Source of the DNA: Sphingopyxis sp. H115
GTDB lineage: Bacteria; Pseudomonadota; Alphaproteobacteria; Sphingomonadales; Sphingomonadaceae
Assembly: GCF_001468465.1 (NCBI RefSeq)
Contig: NZ_LNSA01000002.1
Location: forward strand, 1 to 64,000
DNA length: 64,000 nt
Reading direction: 5' to 3'
The translations under genes and the position numbers were made by a program. Below the pieces are notes generated by a model, which saw nothing but the letters and a program-made list of their open reading frames with translations, had not been told where the DNA came from and searched no databases. Shown here one piece after another: positions 57,152-64,000 of this stretch; the stretch's first letter is position 1; every line of letters starts with the position of its first letter.

Positions 57152-57580
57152 TTAAAGGCCTGCATTGGCCGTTCCATCGACCGCAGCCACCGGCGCCGGT
57201 CGCGACAGCACCCACCAGCCGCCGATCAGCAGCAGCACCGACAAGGCCTCGACGATCATGGCCTGCACGATCCCCGAATTGACCGGATCGCCGCTCGCGG
57301 CGCCGAACAGCCGCCCGGCCAGCGCCGTGCCGTAAAGCGCCGCGGGCACCAGCAATGCGCGTACCCACGCCGGGACCAGTGCGCCGAGCGCCGCCGCGCC
57401 CGCCGAGACGAGAAAGAAGGACGACAGATCGGCGCGCAGCGTGTTGATCGCGACCCCGCTGATCGTGAAACCGAAGGTCTCGGTATAGCTCGCGGGATCG
57501 ATCAACCCGCGCGCGCCGACGATGCCAAAAAATGCCGCCCACAGCAGGACGGCGCCGCGCAAGACCATATGGACCATCAT
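57152..57580 (-). CDS. Four-helix membrane protein (DUF4345-like)
   Basis: The 142-residue protein has about four transmembrane helices (VLLWAAFFGIVGARGLIDP; LRADLSSFFLVSAGAAALGA; ALLVPAALYGTALAGRL; VEALSVLLLIGGWWVL). AGGGAG lies 4 bases before the first ATG of the pair at 57580. The pattern resembles small DUF4345-type proteins; function unknown. Confidence 0.68.
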   Translation of the reverse strand: MMVHMVLRGAVLLWAAFFGIVGARGLIDPASYTETFGFTISGVAINTLRADLSSFFLVSAGAAALGALVPAWVRALLVPAALYGTALAGRLFGAASGDPVNSGIVQAMIVEALSVLLLIGGWWVLSRPAPVAAVDGTANAGL

Positions 57581-57639
57581 TTTTCTCCCTGTTTGCCGCA
57601 AGCTGCGGCATCGGGGAAGAAAGTTCAATCTCTTCCGCG

Positions 57640-58794
57640 TCAAATGCCGGAGGAAGCGAACGTCTCTTCGATCCAGCCGCCGCCGAGTACGCGCGAATTG
57701 TCGGCAGCATCGTACAGCACCGCCGCCTGTCCCGGCGCGACGCCATATTCGGCTTCGGCAAAGATCAGCCGGTCGCCCGCGATCGTCGCCGGCACAGGCT
57801 TCGCCATGCTGCGCACCTTCGCCAGCACGTCGCGCCCCTCGACATCGGCGAGCAAGTTCGCCTCTCCCATCCGCGCGCCCGACACGGCAAGCGCCCGTCG
57901 TGGTCCGACGATCACTTCCTTCTTCTCAGCATCGAGCCGCACCACATAAAGCGGCTCGGCCTGACCGCCGATCTCGATCCCGCGGCGCTGCCCGACCGTA
58001 TAATGGATCAGCCCCCTGTGCGCGCCGAGCACCGTGCCGTCGACATGGACGATCGCGCCCTGGTCGTCGGCTTCGGGCCGCAGCTTCCTGACCAGCGTCG
58101 CATAGTCGCCGTCTGGCACGAAACAAATGTCCTGGCTGTCGGGCTTGCTAGCGACGCCCAGCCCCAAGTCGCGGGCGATCTCGCGTACCACGCTCTTTTC
58201 GAGACCGCCCAATGGGAAGCGCAGGAAGTCGAGCTGGTCCTGCGTCGTCGCGAAGAGGAAATAGCTCTGGTCGCGCGCCGGATCGACCGCGCGGTGCAGT
58301 TCGGCGCCCGCCGGGCCCATCATGCGCCGGACATAATGGCCGGTCGCGAGGCAGTCGGCGCCAAGTTCCTTTGCAAGGCGAAACAGGTCGGTGAACTTCA
58401 CCCCCATATTGCACCGCACGCACGGAATCGGCGTCCGTCCGCTGAGATATTCGTCGGCAAACTGGTCGATCACCGTGTCGCGGAACCGGCTTTCATGGTC
58501 ATAGACATGATGCGCGAAGCCCAGCCGGTCAGCGACCGCGCGCGCGTCGCGGATATCCTGTCCCGCGCAACAGGCGCCGACGCGCTTAGCCTTCGCGCCA
58601 TGATCGTAGAGTTGCAGCGTCACGCCGATGACCTCGGCGCCCGATCGCGCGGCAAGCGCGGCGACGACGCTCGAGTCGACTCCGCCCGACATCGCGACGA
58701 CGATTCGCCGGTCCTTCAGCGGCATAGGCAGCTGAAAATCGGCCTGGGCAAGCCCGGCGGGCGAGAAAATCGTATCGATCATGGTCGGCGCCAT
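57640..58794 (-). CDS. mnmA: tRNA-specific 2-thiouridylase MnmA
   Basis: The 384-residue enzyme has the PP-loop SGGVDSS and the conserved cysteine pair of the family in CVRCN and DICFVPDG. It thiolates U34 of Lys, Glu and Gln tRNAs, using ATP and a relayed sulfur. An ATG at 58782 is an alternative start with no better ribosome binding site. It converges with the DUF4345-like gene's neighbourhood and diverges from the sciP cluster. Confidence 0.93.
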   Translation of the reverse strand: MAPTMIDTIFSPAGLAQADFQLPMPLKDRRIVVAMSGGVDSSVVAALAARSGAEVIGVTLQLYDHGAKAKRVGACCAGQDIRDARAVADRLGFAHHVYDHESRFRDTVIDQFADEYLSGRTPIPCVRCNMGVKFTDLFRLAKELGADCLATGHYVRRMMGPAGAELHRAVDPARDQSYFLFATTQDQLDFLRFPLGGLEKSVVREIARDLGLGVASKPDSQDICFVPDGDYATLVRKLRPEADDQGAIVHVDGTVLGAHRGLIHYTVGQRRGIEIGGQAEPLYVVRLDAEKKEVIVGPRRALAVSGARMGEANLLADVEGRDVLAKVRSMAKPVPATIAGDRLIFAEAEYGVAPGQAAVLYDAADNSRVLGGGWIEETFASSGI

Positions 58795-58926
58795 CTAGGG
58801 ATGCAGGCCCCAAAATACCAGCTTTTCCGCCACGCGCGTCAAGATATTGACGGGGGTTAAGCTTCGCTAACAGGGACTGAAACGGGCATTTACGGGACCT
58901 TAGGCCCTCTGCGCTAGACCGGCATC

Positions 58927-59307
58927 ATGAATGTTGCCCCGTCAGAATTTCCGCGCCTGCCTGGTGCCGCCAGAGTGTCGAAGCCCGACTTCGACATCAT
59001 CATGGCCGTGTCCGGGGCGCGTCAGGCGATGCTGCCGACCGCGCGGCTGGTGCGCGCGCAGGCGTTGCGCGAATCGCACGACGCAGCGCTTAACGCGCTG
59101 CGTCAAATTCTGGGCGGAGCGCGCCGGACGGCGGAACAAAAAGCGGCGCGCGCCGTTCGCTTCCTCGACCTGTCGGACGAGGTGAACGCCCTGCCGGAAA
59201 CTATGAATGACCTGTTTACCAGAGGGCTTCAGTCGATGTTGAATCCCTCCGGCCTAAAGCAAAAAACGTCGGAACCACCCCCCTCCGACGATGCAAATAT
59301 GGAATGA
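58927..59307 (+). CDS. Conserved hypothetical protein upstream of sciP
   Basis: The 126-residue protein is helical, without cysteines or a signal peptide (ARQAMLPTARLVRAQALRES; LNALRQILGGARR). It overlaps the SciP-like gene by 4 bases, so they are a coupled operon. Upstream, TTAA at 58857, 7 bases and TAAC resemble a CtrA site. Function unknown. Confidence 0.68.
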   Translation: MNVAPSEFPRLPGAARVSKPDFDIIMAVSGARQAMLPTARLVRAQALRESHDAALNALRQILGGARRTAEQKAARAVRFLDLSDEVNALPETMNDLFTRGLQSMLNPSGLKQKTSEPPPSDDANME

Positions 59308-59609
59308 CTATGATCGAGAATCAGAAAATCCGGCCCGCACAGGTCATCGGCCCCTTGGGTGAACCGCTGACGCTGGACACCTTGCCGCCCGCATCGACGA
59401 CCCGCTGGGTCGTTCGCCGCAAGGCAGAGGTTGTTGCGGCCGTCAACGGCGGGCTCCTGTCCGTCGACGAAGCGTGCGAACGCTATGGGCTGACCCTCGA
59501 GGAATTTGCCGGCTGGCAGCGGTCGATCGACCGCAGCGGCATGCCCGGACTGCGCGTGACGCGCATCCAGCATTATCGCGACCTCTACGAGCGCCAACAG
59601 CGCTTCTGA
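59304..59609 (+). CDS. sciP: SciP-like cell-cycle regulator (DUF1153)
   Basis: The 101-residue protein matches SciP of Caulobacter. It has VIGPLGEPLTLDTLPPASTT, RWVVRRKAEVVAAVNGGLLS, and the helix-turn-helix continuation SVDEACERYGLTLEEFAGWQ. SciP binds CtrA or DNA and represses CtrA-controlled genes at the G1/S transition. ATG at 59304 overlaps the upstream gene; ATG at 59310 (MIENQK) is an alternative. A Rho-independent terminator follows. Confidence 0.9.
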   Translation: MTMIENQKIRPAQVIGPLGEPLTLDTLPPASTTRWVVRRKAEVVAAVNGGLLSVDEACERYGLTLEEFAGWQRSIDRSGMPGLRVTRIQHYRDLYERQQRF

Positions 59610-59634
59610 GCCGCGGGACCGGACCAGAATGAGA

Positions 59635-59663
59635 GAGGGCGCCTCGGGCGCCCTCTTTTTTTT
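59635..59663 (+). terminator. Rho-independent terminator of sciP
   Basis: GAGGGCGCC (59635-59643) pairs with GGCGCCCTC (59647-59655) around TCG, followed by eight T. Confidence 0.85.
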
Positions 59664-59734
59664 GCCTCGAGCAGCGGGCGGCGTCAGAAACCCAAAGAAG
59701 ATGCGCGTTCTTTCAACAGGATGACGTTTTCTTT

Positions 59735-59759
59735 GCAACCCTCCTGTTCACCCCGCGTT
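59735..59759 (+). promoter_or_regulatory. Possible EcfG-type promoter of the small lipoprotein
   Basis: GCAAC at 59735-59739, 16 bases, then CGTT at 59756-59759 differs from the EcfG consensus at one base (GGAAC). A transcript would start about 25 bases before the ATG at 59794. One mismatch makes this uncertain. Confidence 0.35.
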
Positions 59760-59793
59760 AAGCGGCTGAGTCAACTTTTGGAGAGAACTCGAC

Positions 59794-60069
59794 ATGCGCA
59801 AGATGATTATCGCCCTCACCGCCGCCTCGGCCCTCTCGCTCGGCGCCTGCCAGAGCCCGGCCGCCGACAAGGTTGAGGACCAGGCCGAAGCCCAAGCCGA
59901 AGCGATCGACGATCAGGCTGACGCGATGCCCGAAGGCGCCGCCAAGGAAGCGATGGAAGACAAGGCCGACAAGGTCGAGGAAATGGGCGAGGAAAAGGCC
60001 AACGCGATGGACGACAATGGCGAGATCGCCCCGTCCGAAACCGGCGTCGGCGACACGCAGACGAAATAA
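59794..60069 (+). CDS. Small acidic lipoprotein
   Basis: The 91-residue protein has a lipoprotein signal (ALTAASALSLGAC, Cys about residue 19). The mature part is rich in Ala, Glu, Asp and Lys and lacks aromatic residues except one or none, so it is probably an extended helix. A strong terminator follows. It may be a stress-induced envelope lipoprotein if the EcfG-like promoter is real. Confidence 0.75.
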   Translation: MRKMIIALTAASALSLGACQSPAADKVEDQAEAQAEAIDDQADAMPEGAAKEAMEDKADKVEEMGEEKANAMDDNGEIAPSETGVGDTQTK

Positions 60070-60090
60070 TCCCTCTTCGGGGTTGCCAGA

Positions 60091-60122
60091 GGGCGCCGGA
60101 GCTTGGCTTCGGCGCCCTTTTT
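60091..60122 (+). terminator. Rho-independent terminator of the lipoprotein gene
   Basis: GGGCGCCG (60091-60098) pairs with CGGCGCCC (60110-60117), followed by TTTTT. Confidence 0.85.
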
Positions 60123-60277
60123 GCATGTCCGGAACGGTCGCCGTGCTGTGACCCGCGTCACCGCTGCCCCGCGCCACGCGCGCTAATCCCGGCCGCGGGG
60201 CGGCGAGGCAACCCTTGCCCCCTCACCTTCCCGCCGCCGTCTGCGACCCGCGGCGGCGGGGAGGACCAGGCCGTTCG

Positions 60278-60937
60278 TCAGGCGCCGAGCTGTGCCAAGA
60301 CGTCCCGGACGCCGCGCTGGGCGGGGTCGGCGCGCAGCGCGGTGAGCGCTGCCGCGACGTCGACCGCATATTCGGCAACACCCGCGCTCTCGCCCTTCCA
60401 CCGGGCGTCGAGCGCATGGACGAGCGCGATCGCGGCGCGATTTTCGGACAGGGTGTGGACGTCGAGTTCGGTCAGTCCCTCGGCGAGGCATTGGACGAAC
60501 AGCGCCGCAGTCATCATCCGCGCCAGCCCCTTGCCGTGGAAGGCATCGAGCACCGCGACCGAATATTCGCCGACGCGGCTCTCGCCGTTCGGGCCGCCGC
60601 GATTGCGCACCGCATGCACCGCGCCGATCGCGGGCCAGCCCGGACATTCGCTGCAGATCGCGCCCCAGGCGATATGGTCGTGCCCGTCGACGTCGACCAG
60701 CCGCTCGATCACCGCATCGGGCAGCATCGGCGCCGGCGAGAAAAAGCGCAGGTAGCGCGACTCGGAGGACAGCTTTGCGATCCCGTCGCGCAGCAGCGCC
60801 TCGTCGTCGGGAGTGATCGTGCGCAGGCATACCTGCGTCCCGTCGTTCAGCGCGCTGTGCACCGCGATATCGCCCAGCCGCCCGGCCGCTGCCTGCTGCG
60901 CGGGCACCCCCGCCTGCCTGTCCGTCGTCCCGGTCAT
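60278..60937 (-). CDS. GNAT-family N-acetyltransferase
   Basis: The 219-residue protein has an N-terminal extension and then the GNAT motifs TITPDDEALLRDGIAKLS, SRYLRFFSPAPM, and the acetyl-CoA loop in DAFHGKGLARMM. A perfect AGGAGG precedes the ATG. It resembles acetyltransferases found as separate domains in the Pat/acetyl-CoA synthetase group. Substrate unknown. Confidence 0.82.
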   Translation of the reverse strand: MTGTTDRQAGVPAQQAAAGRLGDIAVHSALNDGTQVCLRTITPDDEALLRDGIAKLSSESRYLRFFSPAPMLPDAVIERLVDVDGHDHIAWGAICSECPGWPAIGAVHAVRNRGGPNGESRVGEYSVAVLDAFHGKGLARMMTAALFVQCLAEGLTELDVHTLSENRAAIALVHALDARWKGESAGVAEYAVDVAAALTALRADPAQRGVRDVLAQLGA

Positions 60938-61020
60938 CGCGGCCTCCTGCGGCTCGCAGGATAGGCAAGACCGACGACGCTGGCAATTCGCGCCGTCGCC
61001 GACCTAGCGCATCAAGCCGG

Positions 61021-62844
61021 TCAGGCGTCGTCGCCCATGCGAAGCGCGGCGATGAAGGCTTCCTGCGGAATGTTGACGTTGCCATATTCGCGCATCCGCT
61101 TCTTGCCCTCTTTCTGCTTTTCGAGGAGCTTTTTCTTGCGGGTCGCGTCGCCGCCATAGCATTTGGCGGTCACGTCCTTGCGCAGCGCGGCGATGGTTTC
61201 GCGCGCGATCACCTTGCCGCCGATCGCCGCCTGGATCGGGATCTTGAACATGTGGCGCGGGATCAGGTCCTTCAGCCGCTCGCACATGCCGCGGCCGCGG
61301 CTTTCGGCCGATCCGCGGTGGACAATCATCGACAGCGCATCGACCGGCTCGTTGTTGACGAGGATGCTCATCTTGACGAGGTCGCCGGGGCGGTGGCCGA
61401 TCTGGTGATAGTCGAACGACGCATAGCCGCGGCTGATGCTTTTCAGCCGGTCGTAGAAGTCGAACACGACTTCGTTGAGCGGCAGTTCATAGGTGATCTG
61501 CGCGCGGCCGCCCACATAGGTCAGGTTCTTCTGCACCCCGCGGCGGTCCTGGCACAGCTTCAGGATCGGGCCGAGATAATCGTCGGGGACATAGATCACC
61601 GCCTCGATCCACGGCTCCTCGATCTCGTCGATGCGGTTCGGGTCGGGCATGTCGGCGGGGTTGTGAAGCTCGATCTCCTTCGCCGCCTCATTCTTGGTGT
61701 GGCTGAGCTTCAGCTTGTAGACCACCGACGGCGCGGTGGTGATGAGGTCGAGGTCATATTCGCGCGTCAGCCGCTCCTGGATGATCTCGAGGTGGAGCAG
61801 GCCGAGGAAGCCGCAGCGGAAGCCGAAGCCGAGCGCGGCCGAGCTTTCCATCTCGAACGAGAAGCTCGCGTCGTTCAAACGCAGCTTCTGGATCGACTCG
61901 CGCAATTTCTCGAAGTCGTTGGCGTCGGTCGGGAAGAGGCCGCAGAAGACGACCGGCTGGACTTCCTTGAACCCCGGCAGCGGCGCCGCGGCGGGCTTTT
62001 TCGCGTCGGTCACCGTGTCGCCGACGCGCGCCTGCGCGACGTCCTTGATCTGCGCGGTGATGAAGCCGATCTCGCCGGGGCCGATCTCGGTCAGTTCCTC
62101 GCGCTTGGGCGTGAAACAGCCGACGCGGTCGATCAGGTGGGTGGTGCCCGCCTGCATGAACTTGATCTGCTGACCTTTTTTCAACACGCCGTCGATCACG
62201 CGGACGAGGATGACGACGCCGAGATAGGGATCGTACCAGCTGTCGACGAGCATCGCGACGAGCGGCGCCGCGGCGTCGCCCTTCGGCGGCGGGATCTTCG
62301 TCACGATCGCCTCGAGGCATTCCTCGATGCCGATCCCCGATTTAGCCGACGCGAGCACCGCGTCGTCGGCGGGGAGGCCGATGATATCCTCGATCTCGGC
62401 CTTCACCTTGTCGACGTCGGCGGCGGGCAGGTCGATCTTGTTGATCACCGGCACGATTTCATGGTCGTGCTCGATCGACTGATAGACGTTCGCGAGCGTC
62501 TGCGCCTCGACCCCCTGCGCCGCATCGACGACGAGCAACGCGCCCTCGCACGCGGCGAGGCTGCGCGACACTTCATAGGCGAAGTCGACGTGCCCCGGCG
62601 TGTCCATGAGATTCAGCTCATAGGTTTCGCCGTCCTTCGCGGTATATTTGAGCCGCACCGTCTGCGCCTTGATCGTGATCCCGCGCTCTTTCTCGATATC
62701 CATATTATCAAGGACTTGCGCCGACATTTCGCGCGCTGTCAGCCCGCCGGTGAACTGGATCAGCCGGTCGGCGAGCGTCGACTTGCCATGGTCGATGTGC
62801 GCGATGATCGAAAAATTGCGGATATGGGACAAGGGCGTGGTCAT
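61021..62844 (-). CDS. lepA: Elongation factor 4 (LepA)
   Basis: The 607-residue protein is a translational GTPase with the G1 motif AHIDHGKST, switch region [10 protein letters not shown], the GTPase G3 DTPGHVDF, and the LepA-specific C-terminal domain with the late [13 protein letters not shown]. It back-translocates stalled ribosomes. It stands alone here; the signal peptidase partner often found next to it is not seen. Confidence 0.97.
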   Translation of the reverse strand: MTTPLSHIRNFSIIAHIDHGKSTLADRLIQFTGGLTAREMSAQVLDNMDIEKERGITIKAQTVRLKYTAKDGETYELNLMDTPGHVDFAYEVSRSLAACEGALLVVDAAQGVEAQTLANVYQSIEHDHEIVPVINKIDLPAADVDKVKAEIEDIIGLPADDAVLASAKSGIGIEECLEAIVTKIPPPKGDAAAPLVAMLVDSWYDPYLGVVILVRVIDGVLKKGQQIKFMQAGTTHLIDRVGCFTPKREELTEIGPGEIGFITAQIKDVAQARVGDTVTDAKKPAAAPLPGFKEVQPVVFCGLFPTDANDFEKLRESIQKLRLNDASFSFEMESSAALGFGFRCGFLGLLHLEIIQERLTREYDLDLITTAPSVVYKLKLSHTKNEAAKEIELHNPADMPDPNRIDEIEEPWIEAVIYVPDDYLGPILKLCQDRRGVQKNLTYVGGRAQITYELPLNEVVFDFYDRLKSISRGYASFDYHQIGHRPGDLVKMSILVNNEPVDALSMIVHRGSAESRGRGMCERLKDLIPRHMFKIPIQAAIGGKVIARETIAALRKDVTAKCYGGDATRKKKLLEKQKEGKKRMREYGNVNIPQEAFIAALRMGDDA

Positions 62845-63261
62845 GCGCGGCGCCCTAGCAGGGGTTTGCGGCGCTGTCAGCAGGGAGTGGACGGCGCGGC
62901 GCCGCGGGCGTCGCTTTCGGCCAAAAGTCAGTAAAGGTCAGCCCAACATGCGTCTGTTTTGACCCCCGATCGCCAATGAGGCGCGCGGCAGGCGGAAGTT
63001 GTCAAGCTTGCCACCGCATCGACACCGGAAACAAGGGGTTGACGGCCAGCCATGGGCGGAAAGTCACCAATGTCGCCCAGCGCGGCGGCGGCAGGAAAGA
63101 TCGCAAAAAATCGCGCGCGGCCGCGATGTTTGGCGCGCGATGAAGCAGCGGTTCGGACAAGTCAAAGAGCCAGACCCCGAGGCTGGCATGGCGGAATAAT
63201 GTAGGAAAGGGGTTTTTCGCGGTGTGGCCGAAGATTTTGCGCCGGATTATACGTAAAACCG
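62845..63261. other. Gene-free stretch between lepA and vsr
   Basis: No open frame with a ribosome binding site and family resemblance was found. A TTG-started frame (62999-63199) is low-complexity Arg/Gln and was rejected. GC falls toward the vsr gene at the right end, so this may be the edge of a transferred segment. Confidence 0.4.
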
Positions 63262-63678
63262 TCAGGAAATTTCGAGGAATGACCTTAGCTTCGCTTCCAA
63301 ATCTGATCCCAATGTCTCACACTCCCACAATGTAAGCACCGACCAACCGGTGCCTACTAATGCCCTTTCGTTTCGGATGTCCCGTTCCCGCGTTTTTTCA
63401 AACTTTCGCGACCAAAACCCGCTGTTGCTTGAAGGTCGACGGACGATTGGACAGGTTAGGTCGCCGTGTTGATGCCAAAAGCAACCATGTACAAAAATTG
63501 CTTTTTTCCGCCCAATCAATGCAATGTCAGGACGCCCCGGCAAATCGTTCCGGTGCAACCGATAACCAATGCCCAGCCGTCTTAGCACCCGCCTTACTGC
63601 AATCTCCGGCCTAGTATCCTTTCCTTTCGACCCGCGCATGATCCGAGATCGCTTTTCGGGCGAAACAAAATCAATCAA
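63262..63678 (-). CDS. vsr: Very short patch repair endonuclease Vsr
   Basis: The 138-residue protein has the Vsr signature: the Asp region DLPGRPDIALIG, VHGCFWHQHGDLTC with zinc and active-site residues, and LTLWECETL. Vsr nicks T:G mismatches that arise from deamination of 5-methylcytosine. It lies 8 bases after the cytosine methyltransferase, its usual partner, and the region is lower in GC than the genome average. Confidence 0.93.
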   Translation of the reverse strand: MIDFVSPEKRSRIMRGSKGKDTRPEIAVRRVLRRLGIGYRLHRNDLPGRPDIALIGRKKAIFVHGCFWHQHGDLTCPIVRRPSSNSGFWSRKFEKTRERDIRNERALVGTGWSVLTLWECETLGSDLEAKLRSFLEIS

Positions 63679-63686
63679 GGGACGCC

Positions 63687-64000
63687 CTACAAACCAGCAT
63701 ACTTCAATAACTCATCGAAATGCTTGGCTACAGCTTCCGCAAGCTTAACGGGAACCGCGTTTCCAATTTGAGTGTACTTTGGCACCTCTCGTTCAAAGTT
63801 CCCCTCGCGTGGATTACCGGCACGTCGCAAGCCACCTGTCGTTCGCTTGCCCTTAAAGACATAGGTGTCAGGAAATGTTTGTAGACGCGCCCACTCTCGC
63901 ACCGTCAATGATCGGGGTTGCTGGTAGTGCACATAGTCATCAGCCAGCGAGCAGGCGGTGATTGTCGGCCCGTGATTGCTCCAACGACGAGGCAACACAC
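63687..64000 (-). CDS. DNA (cytosine-5-)-methyltransferase, C-terminal part (cut by window edge)
   Basis: The C-terminal about 100 residues show motif IX/X of 5-methylcytosine methyltransferases: RSLTVREWARLQTFPDTYVF and YTQIGNAVPVKLAEAVAKHF. The catalytic PC motif IV lies outside the window. The gene stops 8 bases before vsr begins. GC content is low, as in restriction-modification or Dcm-like cassettes. Recognition sequence unknown. Confidence 0.88.
   Translation of the reverse strand, partial: VLPRRWSNHGPTITACSLADDYVHYQQPRSLTVREWARLQTFPDTYVFKGKRTTGGLRRAGNPREGNFEREVPKYTQIGNAVPVKLAEAVAKHFDELLKYAGL

Noticed and set aside
61252-62934. 560-codon plus-strand frame over lepA
   Set aside because: Antisense shadow of lepA.
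62999-63199. 66-codon frame in the lepA-vsr gap
   Set aside because: TTG start without a ribosome binding site, low-complexity Arg/Gln content, no family.

Overview
The window looks like the chromosome of a sphingomonad alphaproteobacterium, most likely Sphingopyxis or a close relative. The evidence is high-GC coding DNA, a complete PhyR-NepR-EcfG general stress response (GSR) locus, a SciP/DUF1153 cell-cycle regulator, tandem TorF-family porins, and small intergenic palindromes of the 'GTCATCCCGG...CCGGGATGAC' type. This is inference from gene content; no rRNA or tRNA gene is present. Genes are dense, with about 75 credible coding sequences, and no insertion sequence, prophage or CRISPR array was seen.

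Layout. 1-4 kb: a minus-strand DNA-repair operon whose genes overlap by 1-4 bases (radical SAM protein, UdgX fusion, MBL-fold exonuclease, ATP-dependent ligase cut by the window edge). 4-8.8 kb: the GSR locus, with an HWE/HisKA_2-type kinase, phyR, a second EcfG-like sigma factor, a BLUF blue-light sensor, then nepR-ecfG. Two GGAAC-N16/17-CGT(T/A) promoters suggest autoregulation. 8.8-24 kb: metabolic and regulatory genes, including a PQQ-type sugar dehydrogenase, hydrolases, acetyltransferases, an S41 peptidase-MarR pair behind a perfect palindromic operator, an SMR exporter, ilvA, and a three-gene dehydrogenase/amidohydrolase/Tat-flavoprotein chain. 24-43 kb: an alpha-hydroxyacid oxidase, creD, two tandem TorF genes, ispG, acyltransferase, acyl-CoA carboxylase, SDR, DMT exporter, tsaC/sua5, acyl-CoA dehydrogenase and a CHASE2-EAL phosphodiesterase.

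43.3-49.3 kb is the oddest part. It holds a 20-residue micro-ORF with its own ribosome binding site and terminator, a structured leader before nrdA, a foreign-looking two-TM gene between nrdA and nrdB, and a low-GC islet with an XRE/ImmA pair and two very small genes (YjzC-like and Cys-rich). 49.3-58.8 kb carries many small secreted or charged proteins, a nuclease, a DsbA-like protein and mnmA. 58.9-62.8 kb holds sciP, a small lipoprotein, an acetyltransferase and lepA. From about 63.2 kb GC drops again into a vsr plus DNA cytosine methyltransferase segment that runs off the window.

How the genes work together. PhyR, NepR and EcfG form a partner-switching module: phosphorylated PhyR sequesters NepR and frees EcfG. 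The adjacent kinase, BLUF protein and second sigma factor could add inputs and outputs to it. The overlapping repair genes probably act on one class of lesion. NrdA and NrdB make deoxynucleotides, and SciP would restrain CtrA in the cell cycle. The best candidates for undescribed biology are the BLUF/second-sigma insertion in the GSR locus, the 20-residue micro-ORF, the structured nrd leader with the intervening membrane gene, and the small-gene islet at 47.7-49.2 kb.
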